64,000 nt of DNA from Hemibagrus wyckioides. Its lineage: Eukaryota > Chordata > Actinopteri > Siluriformes > Bagridae. Shown here in pieces: positions 14,001 through 29,000 of this stretch (within the stretch, counting starts at the first letter, position 1; every line of letters begins with the position of its first letter). The stretch covers positions 13,476,392 through 13,540,391 of the forward strand of contig NC_080734.1 of the NCBI RefSeq assembly GCF_019097595.1. Direction: 5' to 3'. The notes beneath the pieces are model-generated. The model made no database searches. It was not told the DNA's origin and saw nothing but the letters and a program-made list of their open reading frames with translations. Both the position numbers and the translations under genes were made by a program.

Positions 14001-17000
14001 AAGACGACACTAGTAAGATCATAAAAGGAAGTGAACAAAAACAAGATGAATTACATTCTTCACACAGTACAGTAGCAGAGGGTAGAAGCAGAACAGAAAT
14101 AGATTTAAGTCAGATACCTGATGTAAAGCAGCCTGATTCTTGTTTGATACACATGGACAGTGACACCCAAAGTAGTCAGGGTGGCCCAAAAGTTCATACC
14201 ATCCTTCTGGATGTTGTTCAGCCTACATTAAATCTCGAGAAGCACCAGCCAACTGATGATGATGCCTTTGGTCCTAAAAGGTCTGCTACTCAATCAGAGG
14301 ATCTGAAATCAGATAAGACAATATCTAGTGAGGATCTCATGCAGTCACTGGATAGTCGAGAGGAAATGCAATCGCCCATGCAAATAAAACCACTGCAACC
14401 AAGTGAGAATGTAAATGCTAATCTCCAACAAGTCCAAACTCCTGCTGGTGTTGAGGATTCCTGTAGAGGCAAAGATGTGTCACATCATCAAGCTTCTACA
14501 TTATTTGACATTGATTCTTTAGAGGCAGATGTGCAGCAAAATCAGGCAGTTCATAGAAAAGGTCCTGATGCCATTACCATTTCCTACCAGCAAAATGATG
14601 GCTCTATAGATCAGGACAGAAAAGAGAGACAACAGAAATCAACTGCAGATGAGAAATGTACAAAGAAACTGGACACTAAACACTCTAAAGGAAAAGACAG
14701 CCCTTTTCCCAAGCAATCTAGTCCTACTAAGAAAGATCGCCAACAACCGGAGCACGAAAGGGCATTCCCAACTGACAGAAAACAATCAGATAAAGAACAG
14801 CCAAAATCAGAAGACGACACTAGTAAGATCATAAAAGGAAGTGAACAAAAACAAGAAGATTTACATTCTTCACACAGTACAGTAGCAGAGGGTAGAAGCA
14901 GAACAGAAATAGATTTAAGTCAGATACCTGATGTAAAGCAGCCTGATTCTTGTATGATACACATGGACAGTGACACCCAAAGTAGTCATGGTGTCCCAAA
15001 AGTTCATACCATCCTTCTGGATGTTGTTCAGCCTACATTAAATCTCGAGAAGCACCAGCCAACTGATGATGATGCCTTTGGTCCTAAAAGGTCTGCTACT
15101 CAATCAGAGGATCTGAAATCAGATAAGACAAAATCTAGTGAGGATCTCATGCAGTCACTGGATAGTCGAGAGGAAATGCAATCGCCCATGCAAACAAAAC
15201 CACTGCAACCAAGTGAGAATGAAAATGCTAATCTCCAACAAGTCCAAACTCCTGCTGGTGTTGAGGATTCCTGTAGAGGCAAAGATGTGTCACATCATCA
15301 AGCTTCTACATTATTTGACATTGATTCTTTAGAGGCAGATGTGCAGCAAAATCAGGCAGTTCATAGAAAAGGTCCTGTTGCCATTACCATTTCCTACCAG
15401 CAAAATGATGGCTCTATAGATCAGGACAGAAAAGAGAGACAACAGAAATCAACTGCAGATGAGAAATGTACAAAGAAACTGGACACTGAACACTCTAAAG
15501 GAAAAGACAGGCCTTTTCCCAAGCAATCTAGTCCTACTAAGAAAGATCGCCAACAACCGGAGCACGAAAGGGCATTCCCAACTGACAGAAAACAATCAGA
15601 TAAAGAACAGCCAAAATCAGAAGACGACACTAGTAAGATCATAAAAGGAAGTGAACAAAAACAAGAAGATTTACATTCTTCACACAGTACAGTAGCAGAG
15701 GGTAGAAGCAGAACAGAAATAGATTTAAGTCAGATACCTGATGTAAAGCAGCCTGATTCTTGTATGATACACATGGACAGTGACACCCAAAGTAGTCATG
15801 GTGGCCCAAAAGTTCATACCATCCTTCTGGATGTTGTTCAGCCTACATTAAATCTCGAGAAGCACCAGCCAACTGATGATGATGCCTTTGGTCCTAAAAG
15901 GTCTGCTACTCAATCAGAGGATCTGAAATCAGATAAGACAAAATCTAGTGAGGATCTCATGCAGTCACTGGATAGTCGAGAGGAAATGCAATCGCCCATG
16001 CAAACAAAACCACTGCAACCAAGTGAGAATGAAAATGCTAATCTCCAACAAGTCCAAACTCCTGCTGGTGTTGAGGATTCCTGTAGAGGCAAAGATGTGT
16101 CACATCATCAAGCTTCTACATTATCTGACATTGATTCTTTAGAGGCAGATGTGCAGCAAAATCAGGCAGTTCATAGAAAAGGTCCTGTTGCCATTACCAT
16201 TTCCTACCAGCAAAATGATGGCTCTATAGATCAGGACAGAAAAGAGAGACAACAGAAATCAACTGCAGATGAGAAATGTACAAAGAAACTGGACACTAAA
16301 CACTCTAAAGGAAAAGACAGGCCTTTTCCCAAGCAATCTAGTCCTACTAAGAAAGATCACCAACAACCGGAGCACGAAAGGGCATTCCCAACTGACAGAA
16401 AACAATCAGATAAAGAACAGCCAAAATCAGAAGACGACACTAGTAAGATCATAAAAGGAAGTGAACAAAAACAAGAAGAATTACATTCTTCACACAGTAC
16501 AGTAGCAGAGGGTAGAAGCAGAACAGAAATAGATTTAAGTCAGATACCTGATGTAAAGCAGCCTGATTCTTGTTTGATACACATGGACAGTGACACCCAA
16601 AGTAGTCATGGTGGCCCAAAAGTTCATACCATCCTTCTGGATGTTGTTCAGCCTACATTAAATCTCGAGAAGCACCAGCCAACTGATGATGATGCCTTTG
16701 GTCCTAAAAGGTCTGCTACTCAATCAGAGGATCTGAAATCAGATAAGACAAAATCTAGTGAGGATCTCATGCAGTCACTGGATAGTCGAGAGGAAATGCA
16801 ATCGCCCATGCAAATAAAACCACTGCAACCAAGTGAGAATGAAAATGCTAATCTTCAACAAGTCCAAACTCCTGCTGGTGTTGAGGATTCCTGTAGAGGC
16901 AAAGATGTGTCACATCATCAAGCTTCTACATTATTTGACATTGATTCTTTAGAGGCAGATGTGCAGCAAAATCAGGCAGTTCATAGAAAAGGTCCTGATG

Positions 17001-20000
17001 CCATAACCATTTCCTACCAGCAAAATGATGGCTCTATAGATCAGGACAGAAAAGAGAGACAACAGAAATCAACTGCAGATGAGAAATGTACAAAGAAACT
17101 GGACACTAAACACTCTAAAGGAAAAGACAGCCCTTTTCCCAAGCAATCTAGTCCTACTAAGAAAGATCGCCAACAACCGGAGCACGAAAGGGCATTCCCA
17201 ACTGACAGAAAACAATCAGATAAAGAACAGCCAAAATCAGAAGACGACACCAATAAGATCATAAAAGGAAGTGAACAAAAACAAGAAGAATTACATTCTT
17301 CACACAGTACAGTATCAGAGGGTAGAAGCAGAACAGAAATAGATTTAAGTCAGATACCTGATGTAAAGCAGCCTGATTCTTGTATGATACACATGGACAG
17401 TGACACCCAAAGTAGTCATGGTGTCCCAAAAGTTCATACCATCCTTCTGGATGTTGTTCAGCCTACATTAAATCTCGAGAAGCACCAGCCAACTGATGAT
17501 GATGCCTTTGGTCCTAAAAGGTCTGCTACTCAATCAGAGGATCTGAAATCAGATAAGACAAAATCTAGTGAGGATCTCATGCAGTCACTGGATAGTCGAG
17601 AGGAAATGCAATCGCCCATGCAAACAAAACCACTGCAACCAAGTGAGAATGAAAATGCTAATCTTCAACAAGTCCAAACTCCTGCTGGTGTTGAGGATTC
17701 CTGTAGAGGCAAAGATGTGTCACATCATCAAGCTTCTACATTATTTGACATTGATTCTTTAGAGGCAGATGTGCAGCAAAATCAGACAGTTCATAGAAAA
17801 GGTCCTGATGCCATAACCATTTCCTTCCAGCAAAATGATGGCTCTATAGATCAGGACAGAAAAGAGAGACAACAGAAATCAACTGCAGATGAGAAATGTA
17901 CAAAGAAACTGGACACTAAACACTCTAAAGGAAAAGACAGGCCTTTTCCCAAGCAATCTAGTCCTACTAAGAAAGATCGCCAACAACCGGAGCACGAAAG
18001 GGCATTCCCAACTGACAGAAAACAATCAGATAAAGAACAGCCAAAATCAGAAGACGACACTAGTAAGATCATAAAAGGAAGTGAACAAAAACAAGAAGAA
18101 TTACATTCTTCACACAGTACAGTAGCAGAGGGTAGAAGCAGAACAGAAATAGATTTAAGTCAGATCCCTGATGTAAAGCAGCCTGATTCTTGTATGATAC
18201 ACATGGACAGTGACACCCAAAGTAGTCATGGTGGCCCAAAAGTTCATACCATCCTTCTGGATGTTGTTCAGCCTACATTAAATCTCGAGAAGCACCAGCC
18301 AACTGATGATGATGCCTTTGGTCCTAAAAGGTCTGCTACTCAATCAGAGGATCTGAAATCAGATAAGACAAAATCTAGTGAGGATCTCATGCAGTCACTG
18401 GATAGTCGAGAGGAAATGCAATCGCCCATGCAAATAAAACCACTGCAACCAAGTGAGAATGAAAATGCTAATCTCCAACAAGTCCAAACTCCTGCTGGTG
18501 TTGAAGATTCCTGTAGAGGCAAAGATGTGTCACATCATCAAGCTTCTACATTATCTGACATTGATTCTTTAGAGGCAGATGTGCAGCAAAATCAGACAGT
18601 TCATAGAAAAGGTCCTGATGCCATAACCATTTCCTACCAGCCAAATGATGGCTCTACAGATCAGGACAGAAAAGAGAGACAACAGAAATCAACTGCAGAT
18701 GAGAAATGTACAAAGAAACTGGACACTAAACACTCTAAAGGAAAAGACAGGCCTTTTCCCAAGCAATCTAGTCCTACTAAGAAAGATCGCCAACAACCGG
18801 AGCACGAAAGGGCATTCCCAACTGACAGACAAGAATCAGATAAAGAACAGCCAAAATCAGAAGACGACACTAGTAAGATCATAAAAGGAAGTGAACAAAA
18901 ACAAGAAGAATTACATTCTTCACACAGTACAGTAGCAGAGGGTAGAAGCAGAACAGAAATAGATTTAAGTCAGATACCTGATGTAAAGCAGCCTGATTCT
19001 TGTTTGATACACATGGACAGTGACACCCAAAGTAGTCATGGTGGCCCAAAAGTTCATACCATCCTTCTGGATGTTGTTCAGCCTACATTAAATCTCGAGA
19101 AGCACCAGCCAACTGATGATGATGCCTTTGGTCCTAAAAGGTCTGCTACTCAATCAGAGGATCTGAAATCAGATAAGACAAAATCTAGTGAGGATCTCAT
19201 GCAGTCACTGGATAGTCGAGAGGAAATGCAATCGCCCATGCAAACAAAACCACTACAACCAAGTGAGAATGAAAATGCTAATCTTCAACAAGTCCAAACT
19301 CCTGCTGGTGTTGAGGATTCCTGTAGAGGCAAAGATGTGTCACATCATCAAGCTTTTACATTATTTGACATTGATTCTTTAGAGGCAGATGTGCAGCAAA
19401 ATCAGACAGTTCATAGAAAAGGTCCTGATGCCATAACCATTTCCTTCCAGCAAAATGATGGCTCTATAGATCAGGACAGAAAAGAGAGACAACAGAAATC
19501 AACTGCAGATGAGAAATGTACAAAGAAACTGGACACTAAACACTCTAAAGGAAATGACAGGCCTTTTCCCAAGCAATCTAGTCCTACTAAGAAAGATCGC
19601 CAACAACCGGAGCACGAAAGGGCATTCCCAACTGACAGAAAACAATCAGATAAAGAACAGCCAAAATCAGAAGACGACACCAATAAGATCATAAAAGGAA
19701 GTGAACAAAAACAAGAAGAATTACATTCTTCACACAGTACAGTATCAGAGGGTAGAAGCAGAACAGAAATAGATTTAAGTCAGATATCTGATGTAAAGCA
19801 GCCTGATTCTTGTATGATACACATGGACAGTGACACCCAAAGTAGTCATGGTGTCCCAAAAGTTCATACCATCCTTCTGGATGTTGTTCAGCCTACATTA
19901 AATCTCGAGAAGCACCAGCCAACTGATGATGATGCCTTTGGTCCTAAAAGGTCTGCTACTCAATCAGAGGATCTGAAATCAGATAAGACAAAATCTAGTG

Positions 20001-23000
20001 AGGATCTCATGCAGTCACTGGATAGTCGAGAGGAAATGCAATCGCCCATGCAAACAAAACCACTGCAACCAAGTGAGAATGAAAATGCTAATCTTCAACA
20101 AGTCCAAACTCCTGCTGGTGTTGAGGATTCCTGTAGAGGCAAAGATGTGTCACATCATCAAGCTTCTACATTATTTGACATTGATTCTTTAGAGGCAGAT
20201 GTGCAGCAAAATCAGACAGTTCATAGAAATGGTCCTGATGCCATAACCATTTCCTTCCAGCAAAATGATGGCTCTATAGATCAGGACAGAAAAGAGAGAC
20301 AACAGAAATCAACTGCAGATGAGAAATGTACAAAGAAACTGGACGCTAAACACTCTAAAGGAAAAGACAGGCCTTTTCCCAAGCAATCTAGTCCTACTAA
20401 GAAAGATCGCCAACAACCGGAGCACGAAAGGGCATTCCCAACTGACAGACAAGAATCAGATAAAGAACAGCCAAAATCAGAAGACGACACTAGTAAGATC
20501 ATAAAAGGAAGTGAACAAAAACAAGAAGAATTACATTCTTCACACAGTAAAGTATCAGAGGGTAGATGCAGAACAGAAATAGATTTAAGTCAGATACCTG
20601 ATGTAAAGCAGCCTGATTCTTGTATGATACACATGGACAGTGACACCCAAAGTAGTCATGGTGGCCCAAAAGTTCATACCATCCTTCTGGATGTTGTTCA
20701 GCCTACATTAAATCTCGAGAAGCACCAGCCAACTGATGATGATGCCTTTGGTCCTAAAAGGTCTGCTACTCAATCAGAGGATCTGAAATCAGATAAGACA
20801 AAATCTAGTGAGGATCTCATGCAGTCACTGGATAGTCGAGAGGAAATGCAATCGCCCATGCAAATAAAACCACTGCAACCAAGTGAGAATGAAAATGCTA
20901 ATCTTCAACAAGTCCAAACTCCTGCTGGTGTTGAGGATTCTTGTAGAGGCAAAGATGTGTCACATCATCAAGCTTCTACATTATCTGACATTGATTCTTT
21001 AGAGGCAGATGTGCAGCATAATCAGTCAGTTCATATAAAAGGTCCTGATGCCATAACCATTTCCTACCAGCAAAATGATGGCTCTACAGATCAGGACAGA
21101 AAAGAGAGACAACAGAAATCAACTGCAGATGAGAAATGTACAAAGAAACTGGACACTAAACACTCTAAAGGAAAAGACAGGCCTTTTCCCAAGCAATCTA
21201 GTCCTACTAAGAAAGATCGCCAACAACCGGAGCACGAAAGGGCATTCCCAACTGACAGAAAACAATCAGATAAAGAACAGCCAATATCAGAAGACGACAC
21301 TAGTAAGATCATAAAAGGAAGTGAACAAAAACAAGAAGAATTACATTCTTCACACAGTACAGTAGCAGAGGGTAGAAGCAGAACAGAAATAGATTTAAGT
21401 CAGATCTCTGATGTAAAGCAGCCTGATTCTTGTATGATACACATGGACAGTGACACCCAAAGTAGTCATGGTGGCCCAAAAGTTCATACCATCCTTCTGG
21501 ATGTTGTTCAGCCTACATTAAATCTCGAGAAGCACCAGCCAACTGATGATGATGCCTTTGGTCCTAAAAGGTCTGCTACTCAATCAGAGGATCTGAAATC
21601 AGATAAGACAAAATCTAGTGAGGATCTCATGCAGTCACTGGATAGTCGAGAGGAAATGCAATCGCCCATGCAAATAAAACCACTGCAACCAAGTGAGAAT
21701 GAAAATGCTAATCTCCAACAAGTCCAAACTCCTGCTGGTGTTGAAGATTCCTGTAGAGGCAAAGATGTGTCACATCATCAAGCTTCTACATTATTTGACA
21801 TTGATTCTTTAGAGGCAGATGTGCAGCAAAATCAGGCAGTTCATAGAAAAGGTCCTGATGCCATTACCATTTCCTACCAGCAAAATGATGGCTCTATAGA
21901 TCAGGACAGAAAAGAGAGACAACAGAAATCAACTGCAGATGAGAAATGTACAAAGAAACTGGACACTAAACACTCTAAAGGAAAAGACAGGCCTTTTCCC
22001 AAGCAATCTAGTCCTACTAAGAAAGATCGCCAACATCCGGAGCACGAAAGGGCATTCCCAACTGACAGAAAACAATCAGATAAAGAACAGCCAAAATCAG
22101 AAGACGACACTAGTAAGATCATAAAAGGAAGTGAACAAAAACAAGAAGAATTACATTCTTCACACAGTAAAGTATCAGAGGGTAGATGCAGAACAGAAAT
22201 AGATTTAAGTCAGATACCTGATGTAAAGCAGCCTGATTCTTGTTTGATACACATGGACAGTGACACCCAAAGTAGTCATGGTGTCCCAAAAGTTCATACC
22301 ATCCTTCTGGATGTTGTTCAGCCTACATTAAATCTCGAGAAGCACCAGCCAACTGATGATGATGCCTTTGGTCCTAAAAGGTCTGCTACTCAATCAGAGG
22401 ATCTGAAATCAGATAAGACAAAATCTAGTGAGGATCTCATGCAGTCACTGGATAGTCGAGAGGAAATGCAATCGCCCATGCAAATAAAACCACTGCAACC
22501 AAGTGAGAATGAAAATGCTAATCTTCAACAAGTCCAAACTCCTGCTGGTGTTGAGGATTCTTGTAGAGGCAAAGATGTGTCACATCATCAAGCTTCTACA
22601 TTATCTGACATTGATTCTTTAGAGGCAGATGTGCAGCAAAATCAGACAGTTCATAGAAAAGGTCCTGATGCCATAACCATTTCCTACCAGCAAAATGATG
22701 GCTCTACAGATCAGGACAGAAAAGAGAGACAACAGAAATCAACTGCAGATGAGAAATGTACAAAGAAACTGGACACTAAACACTCTAAAGGAAAAGACAG
22801 GCCTTTTCCCAAGCAATCTAGTCCTACTAAGAAAGATCGCCAACAACCGGAGCACGAAAGGGCATTCCCAACTGTCAGACAAGAATCAGATAAAGAACAG
22901 CCAAAATCAGAAGACGACACTAGTAAGATCATAAAAGGAAGTGAACAAAAACAAGAAGAATTACATTCTTCACACAGTACAGTATCGGAGGGTAGAAGCA

Positions 23001-26000
23001 GAACAGAAATAGATTTAAGTCAGATACCTGATGTAAAGCAGCCTGATTCTTGTTTGATACACATGGACAGTGACACCCAAAGTAGTCATGGTGGCCCAAA
23101 AGTTCATACCATCCTTCTGGATGTTGTTCAGCCTACATTAAATCTCGAGAAGCACCAGCCAACTGATGATGATGCCTTTGGTCCTAAAAGGTCTGCTACT
23201 CAATCAGAGGATCTGAAATCAGATAAGACAAAATCTAGTGAGGATCTCATGCAGTCACTGGATAGTCGAGAGGAAATGCAATCGCCCATGCAAATAAAAC
23301 CACTGCAACCAAGTGAGAATGAAAATGCTAATCTCCAACAAGTCCAAACTCCTGCTGGTGTTGAGGATTCCTGTAGAGGCAAAGATGTGTCACATCATCA
23401 AGCTTCTACATTATTTGACATTGATTCTTTAGAGGCAGATGTGCAGCAAAATCAGACAGTTCATAGAAAAGGTCCTGATGCCATTTCCATTTCCTACCAG
23501 CAAAATGATGGCTCTATAGATCAGGACAGAAAAGAGAGACAACAGAAATCAACTGCAGATGAGAAATGTACAAAGAAACTGGACACTAAACACTCTAAAG
23601 GAAAAGACAGGCCTTTTCCCAAGCAATCTAGTCCTACTAAGAAAGATCGCCAACAACCGGAGCACGAAAGGGCATTCCCAACTGACAGAAAACAATCAGA
23701 TAAAGAACAGCCAAAATCAGAAGACGACACTAGTAAGATCATAAAAGGAAGTGAACAAAAACAAGAAGAATTACATTCATCACACAGTACAGTAGCAGAG
23801 GGTAGAAGCAGAACAGAAATAGATTTAAGTCAGATACCTGATGTAAAGCAGCCTGATTCTTGTATGACACACATGGACAGTGACACCCAAAGTAGTCATG
23901 GTGTCCCAAAAGTTCATACCATCCTTCTGGATGTTGTTCAGCCTACATTAAATCTCGAGAAGCACCAGCCAACTGATGATGATGCCTTTGGTCCTAAAAG
24001 GTCTGCTACTCAATCAGAGGATCTGAAATCAGATAAGACAAAATCTAGTGAGGATCTCATGCAGTCACTGGATAGTCGAGAGGAAATGCAATCGCCCATG
24101 CAAACAAAACCACTACAACCAAGTGAGAATGAAAATGCTAATCTTCAACAAGTCCAAACTCCTGCTGGTGTTGAGGATTCCTGTAGAGGCAAAGATGTGT
24201 CACATCATCAAGCTTCTACATTATTTGACATTGATTCTTTAGAGGCAGATGTGCAGCAAAATCAGACAGTTCATAGAAAAGGTCCTGATGCCATAACCAT
24301 TTCCTTCCAGCAAAATGATGGCTCTATAGATCAGGACAGAAAAGAGAGACAACAGAAATCAACTGCAGATGAGAAATGTACAAAGAAACTGGACGCTAAA
24401 CACTCTAACGGAAAAGACAGGCCTTTTCCCAAGCAATCTAGTCCTACTAAGAAAGATCGCCAACAACCGGAGCACGAAAGGGCATTCCCAACTGACAGAA
24501 AACAATCAGATAAAGAACAGCCAAAATCAGAAGACGACACTAGTAAGATCATAAAAGGAAGTGAACAAAAACATGAAGAATTACATTCTTCACACAGTAC
24601 AGTAGCAGAGGGTAGAAGCAGAACAGAAATAGATTTAAGTCAGATCCCTGATGTAAAGCAGCCTGATTCTTGTATGATACACATGGACAGTGACATCCAA
24701 AGTAGTCATGGTGGCCCAAAAGTTCATACCATCCTTCTGGATGTTGTTCAGCCTACATTAAATCTCGAGAAGCACCAGCCAACTGATGATGATGCCTTTG
24801 GTCCTAAAAGGTCTGCTACTCAATCAGAGGATCTGAAATCAGATAAGACAAAATCTAGTGAGGATCTCATGCAGTCACTGGATAGTCGAGAGGAAATGCA
24901 ATCGCCCATGCAAATAAAACCACTGCAACCAAGTGAGAATGAAAATGCTAATCTCCAACAAGTCCAAACTCCTGCTGGTGTTGAGGATTCCTGTAGAGGC
25001 AAAGATGTGTCACATCATCAAGCTTCTACATTATTTGACATTGATTCTTTAGAGGCAGATGTGCAGCAAAATCAGACAGTTCATAGAAAAGGTCCTGATG
25101 CCATTTCCATTTCCTACCAGCAAAATGATGGCTCTATAGATCAGGACAGAAAAGAGAGACAACAGAAATCAACTGCAGATGAGAAATGTACAAAGAAACT
25201 GGACACTAAACACTCTAAAGGAAAAGACAGGCCTTTTCCCAAGCAATCTAGTCCTACTAAGAAAGATCGCCAACAACCGGAGCACGAATGGGCATTCCCA
25301 ACTGACAGAAAACAATCAGATAAAGAACAGCCAAAATCAGAAGACGACACTAGTAAGATCATAAAAGGAAGTGAACAAAAACAAGAAGAATTACATTCAT
25401 CACACAGTACAGTAGCAGAGGGTAGAAGCAGAACAGAAATAGATTTAAGTCAGATACCTGATGTAAAGCAGCCTGATTCTTGTATGATACACATGGACAG
25501 TGACACCCAAAGTAGTCATGGTGTCCCAAAAGTTCATACCATCCTTCTGGATGTTGTTCAGCCTACATTAAATCTCGAGAAGCACCAGCCAACTGATGAT
25601 GATGCCTTTGGTCCTAAAAGGTCTGCTACTCAATCAGAGGATCTGAAATCAGATAAGACAAAATCTAGTGAGGATCTCATGCAGTCACTGGATAGTCGAG
25701 AGGAAATGCAATCGCCCATGCAAACAAAACCACTACAACCAAGTGAGAATGAAAATGCTAATCTTCAACAAGTCCAAACTCCTGCTGGTGTTGAGGATTC
25801 CTGTAGAGGCAAAGATGTGTCACATCATCAAGCTTCTACATTATCTGACATTGATTCTTTAGAGGCAGATGTGCAGCAAAATCAGGCAGTTCATAGAAAA
25901 GGTCCTGATGCCATAACCATTTCCTTCCAGCAAAATGATGGCTCTATAGATCAGGACAGAAAAGAGAGGCAACAGAAATCAACTGCAGATGAGAAATGTA

Positions 26001-29000
26001 CAAAGAAACTGGACACTAAACACTCTAAAGGAAAAGACAGGCCTTTTCCCAAGCAATCTAGTCCTACTAAGAAAGATCACCAACAACCGGAGCACGAAAG
26101 GGCATTCCCAACTGACAGAAAACAATCAGATGAAGAACAGCCAAAATCAGAAGACGACACTAGTAAGATCATAAAAGGAAGTGAACAAAAACAAGAAGAA
26201 TTACATTCTTCACACAGTACAGTAGCAGAGGGTAGAAGCAGAACAGAAATAGATTTAAGTCAGATACCTGATGTAAAGCAGCCTGATTCTTGTATGATAC
26301 ACATGGACAGTGACACCCAAAGTAGTCATGTTGGCCCAAAAGTTCATACCATCCTTCTGGATGTTGTTCAGCCTACATTAAATCTCGAGAAGCACCAGCC
26401 AACTGATGATGATGCCTTTGGTCCTAAAAGGTCTGCTACTCAATCAGAGGATCTGAAATCAGATAAGACAAAATCTAGTGAGGATCTCATGCAGTCACTG
26501 GATAGTCGAGAGGAAATGCAATCGCCCATGCAAACAAAACCACTACAACCAAGTGAGAATGAAAATGCTAATCTTCAACAAGTCCAAACTCCTGCTGGTG
26601 TTGAAGATTCCTGTAGAGGCAAAGATGTGTCACATCATGAAGCTTCTACGTTATCTGACATTGATTCTTTAGAGGCAGATGTGCAGCCAAATCAGGCAGT
26701 TCATAGAAAAGGTCCTGATGCCATAACCATTTCCTACCAGCAAAATGATGGCTCTATAGATCAGGACAGAAAAGAGAGACAACAGAAATCAACTGCAGAT
26801 GAGAAATGTACAAAGAAACTGGACACTAAACACTCTAAAGGAAAAGACAGGCCTTTTCCCAAGCAATCTAGTCCTACTAAGAAAGATCACCAACAACCGG
26901 AGCACGAAAGGGCATTCCCAACTGACAGAAAACAATCAGATAAAGAACAGCCAAAATCAGAAGAAGACACTAGTAAGATCATAAAAGGAAGTGAACAAAA
27001 ACAAGAAGAATTACATTCTTCACACAGTACAGTAGCAGAGGGTAGAAGCAGAACAGAAATAGATTTAAGTCAGATACCTGATGTAAAGCAGCCTGATTCT
27101 TGTATGATACACATGGACAGTGACACCCAAAGTAGTCATGGTGTCCCAAAAGTTCATACCATCCTTCTGGATGTTGTTCAGCCTACATTAAATCTCGAGA
27201 AGCACCAGCCAACTGATGATGATGCCTTTGGTCCTAAAAGGTCTGCTACTCAATCAGAGGATCTGAAATCAGATAAGACAAAATCTAGTGAGGATCTCAT
27301 GCAGTCACTGGATAGTCGAGAGGAAATGCAATCGCCCATGCAAATAAAACCACTGCAACCAAGTGAGAATGAAAATGCTAATCTCCAACAAGTCCAAACT
27401 CCTGCTGGTGTTGAAGATTCCTGTAGAGGCAAAGATGTGTCACATCATCAAGCTTCTACATTATCTGACATTGATTCTTTAGAGGCAGATGTGCAGCAAA
27501 ATCAGACAGTTCATAGAAAAGGTCCTGATGCCATAACCATTTCCTTCCAGCAAAATGATGGCTCTATAGATCAGGACAGAAAAGAGAGACAACAGAAATC
27601 AACTGCAGATGAGAAATGTACAAAGAAACTGGACACTAAACACTCTAAAGGAAAAGACAAGCCTTTTCCCAAGCAATCTAGTCCTACTAAGAAAGATCAC
27701 CAACAACCGGAGCACGAAAGGGCATTCCCAACTGACAGACAAGAATCAGATAAAGAACAGCCAAAATCAGAAGAAGACACTAGTAAGATCATAAAAGGAA
27801 GTGAACAAAAACAAGAAGAATTACATTCTTCACACAGTAAAGTATCAGAGGGTAGATGCAGAACAGAAATAGATTTCAGTCAGATACCTGATGTAAAGCA
27901 GCCTGATTCTTGTATGATACACATGGACAGTGACACCCAAAGTAGTCATGGTGGCCCAAAAGTTCATACCATCCTTCTGGATGTTGTTCAGCCTACATTA
28001 AATCTCGTGAAGCACCAGCCAACTGATGATGATGCCTTTGGTCCTAAAAGGTCTGCTACTCAATCAGAGGATCTGAAATCAGATAAGACAAAATCTAGTG
28101 AGGATCTCATGCAGTCACTGGATAGTCGAGAGGAAATGCAATCGCCCATGCAAATAAAACCACTGCAACCAAGTGAGAATGAAAATGCTAATCTCCAACA
28201 AGTCCAAACTCCTGCTGGTGTTGAAGATTCCTGTAGAGGCAAAGATGTGTCACATCATCAAGCTTCTACATTATCTGACATTGATTCTTTAGAGGCAGAT
28301 GTGCAGCAAAATCAGGCAGTTCATAGAAAAGGTCCTGATGCCATAACCATTTCCTACCAGCAAATTGATGGCTCTATAGATCAGGACAGAAAAGAGAGAC
28401 AACAGAAATCAACTGCAGATGAGAAATGTACAAAGAAACTGGACACTAAACACTCTAAAGGAAAAGACAAGCCTTTTCCCAAGCAATCTAGTCCTACTAA
28501 GAAAGATCACCAACAACCGGAGCACGAAAGGGCATTCCCAACTGACAGAAAACAATCAGATAAAGAACCGCCAAAATCAGAAGACGACACTAGTAAGATC
28601 ATAAAAGGAAGTGAACAAAAACAAGAAGATTTACATTCTTCACACAGTACAGTAGCAGAGGGTAGAAGCAGAACAGAAATAGATTTAAGTCAGATACCTG
28701 ATGTAAAGCAGCCTGATTCTTGTTTGATACACATGGACAGTGACACCCAAAGTAGTCATGGTGGCCCAAAAGTTCATACCATCCTTCTGGATGTTGTTCA
28801 GCCTACATTAAATCTCGAGAAGCACCAGCCAACTGATGATGATGCCTTTGGTCCTAAAAGGTCTGCTACTCAATCAGAGGATCTGAAATCAGATAAGACA
28901 AAATCTAGTGAGGATCTCATGCAGTCACTGGATAGTCGAGAGGAAATGCAATCGCCCATGCAAACAAAACCACTGCAACCAAGTGAGAATGAAAATGCTA

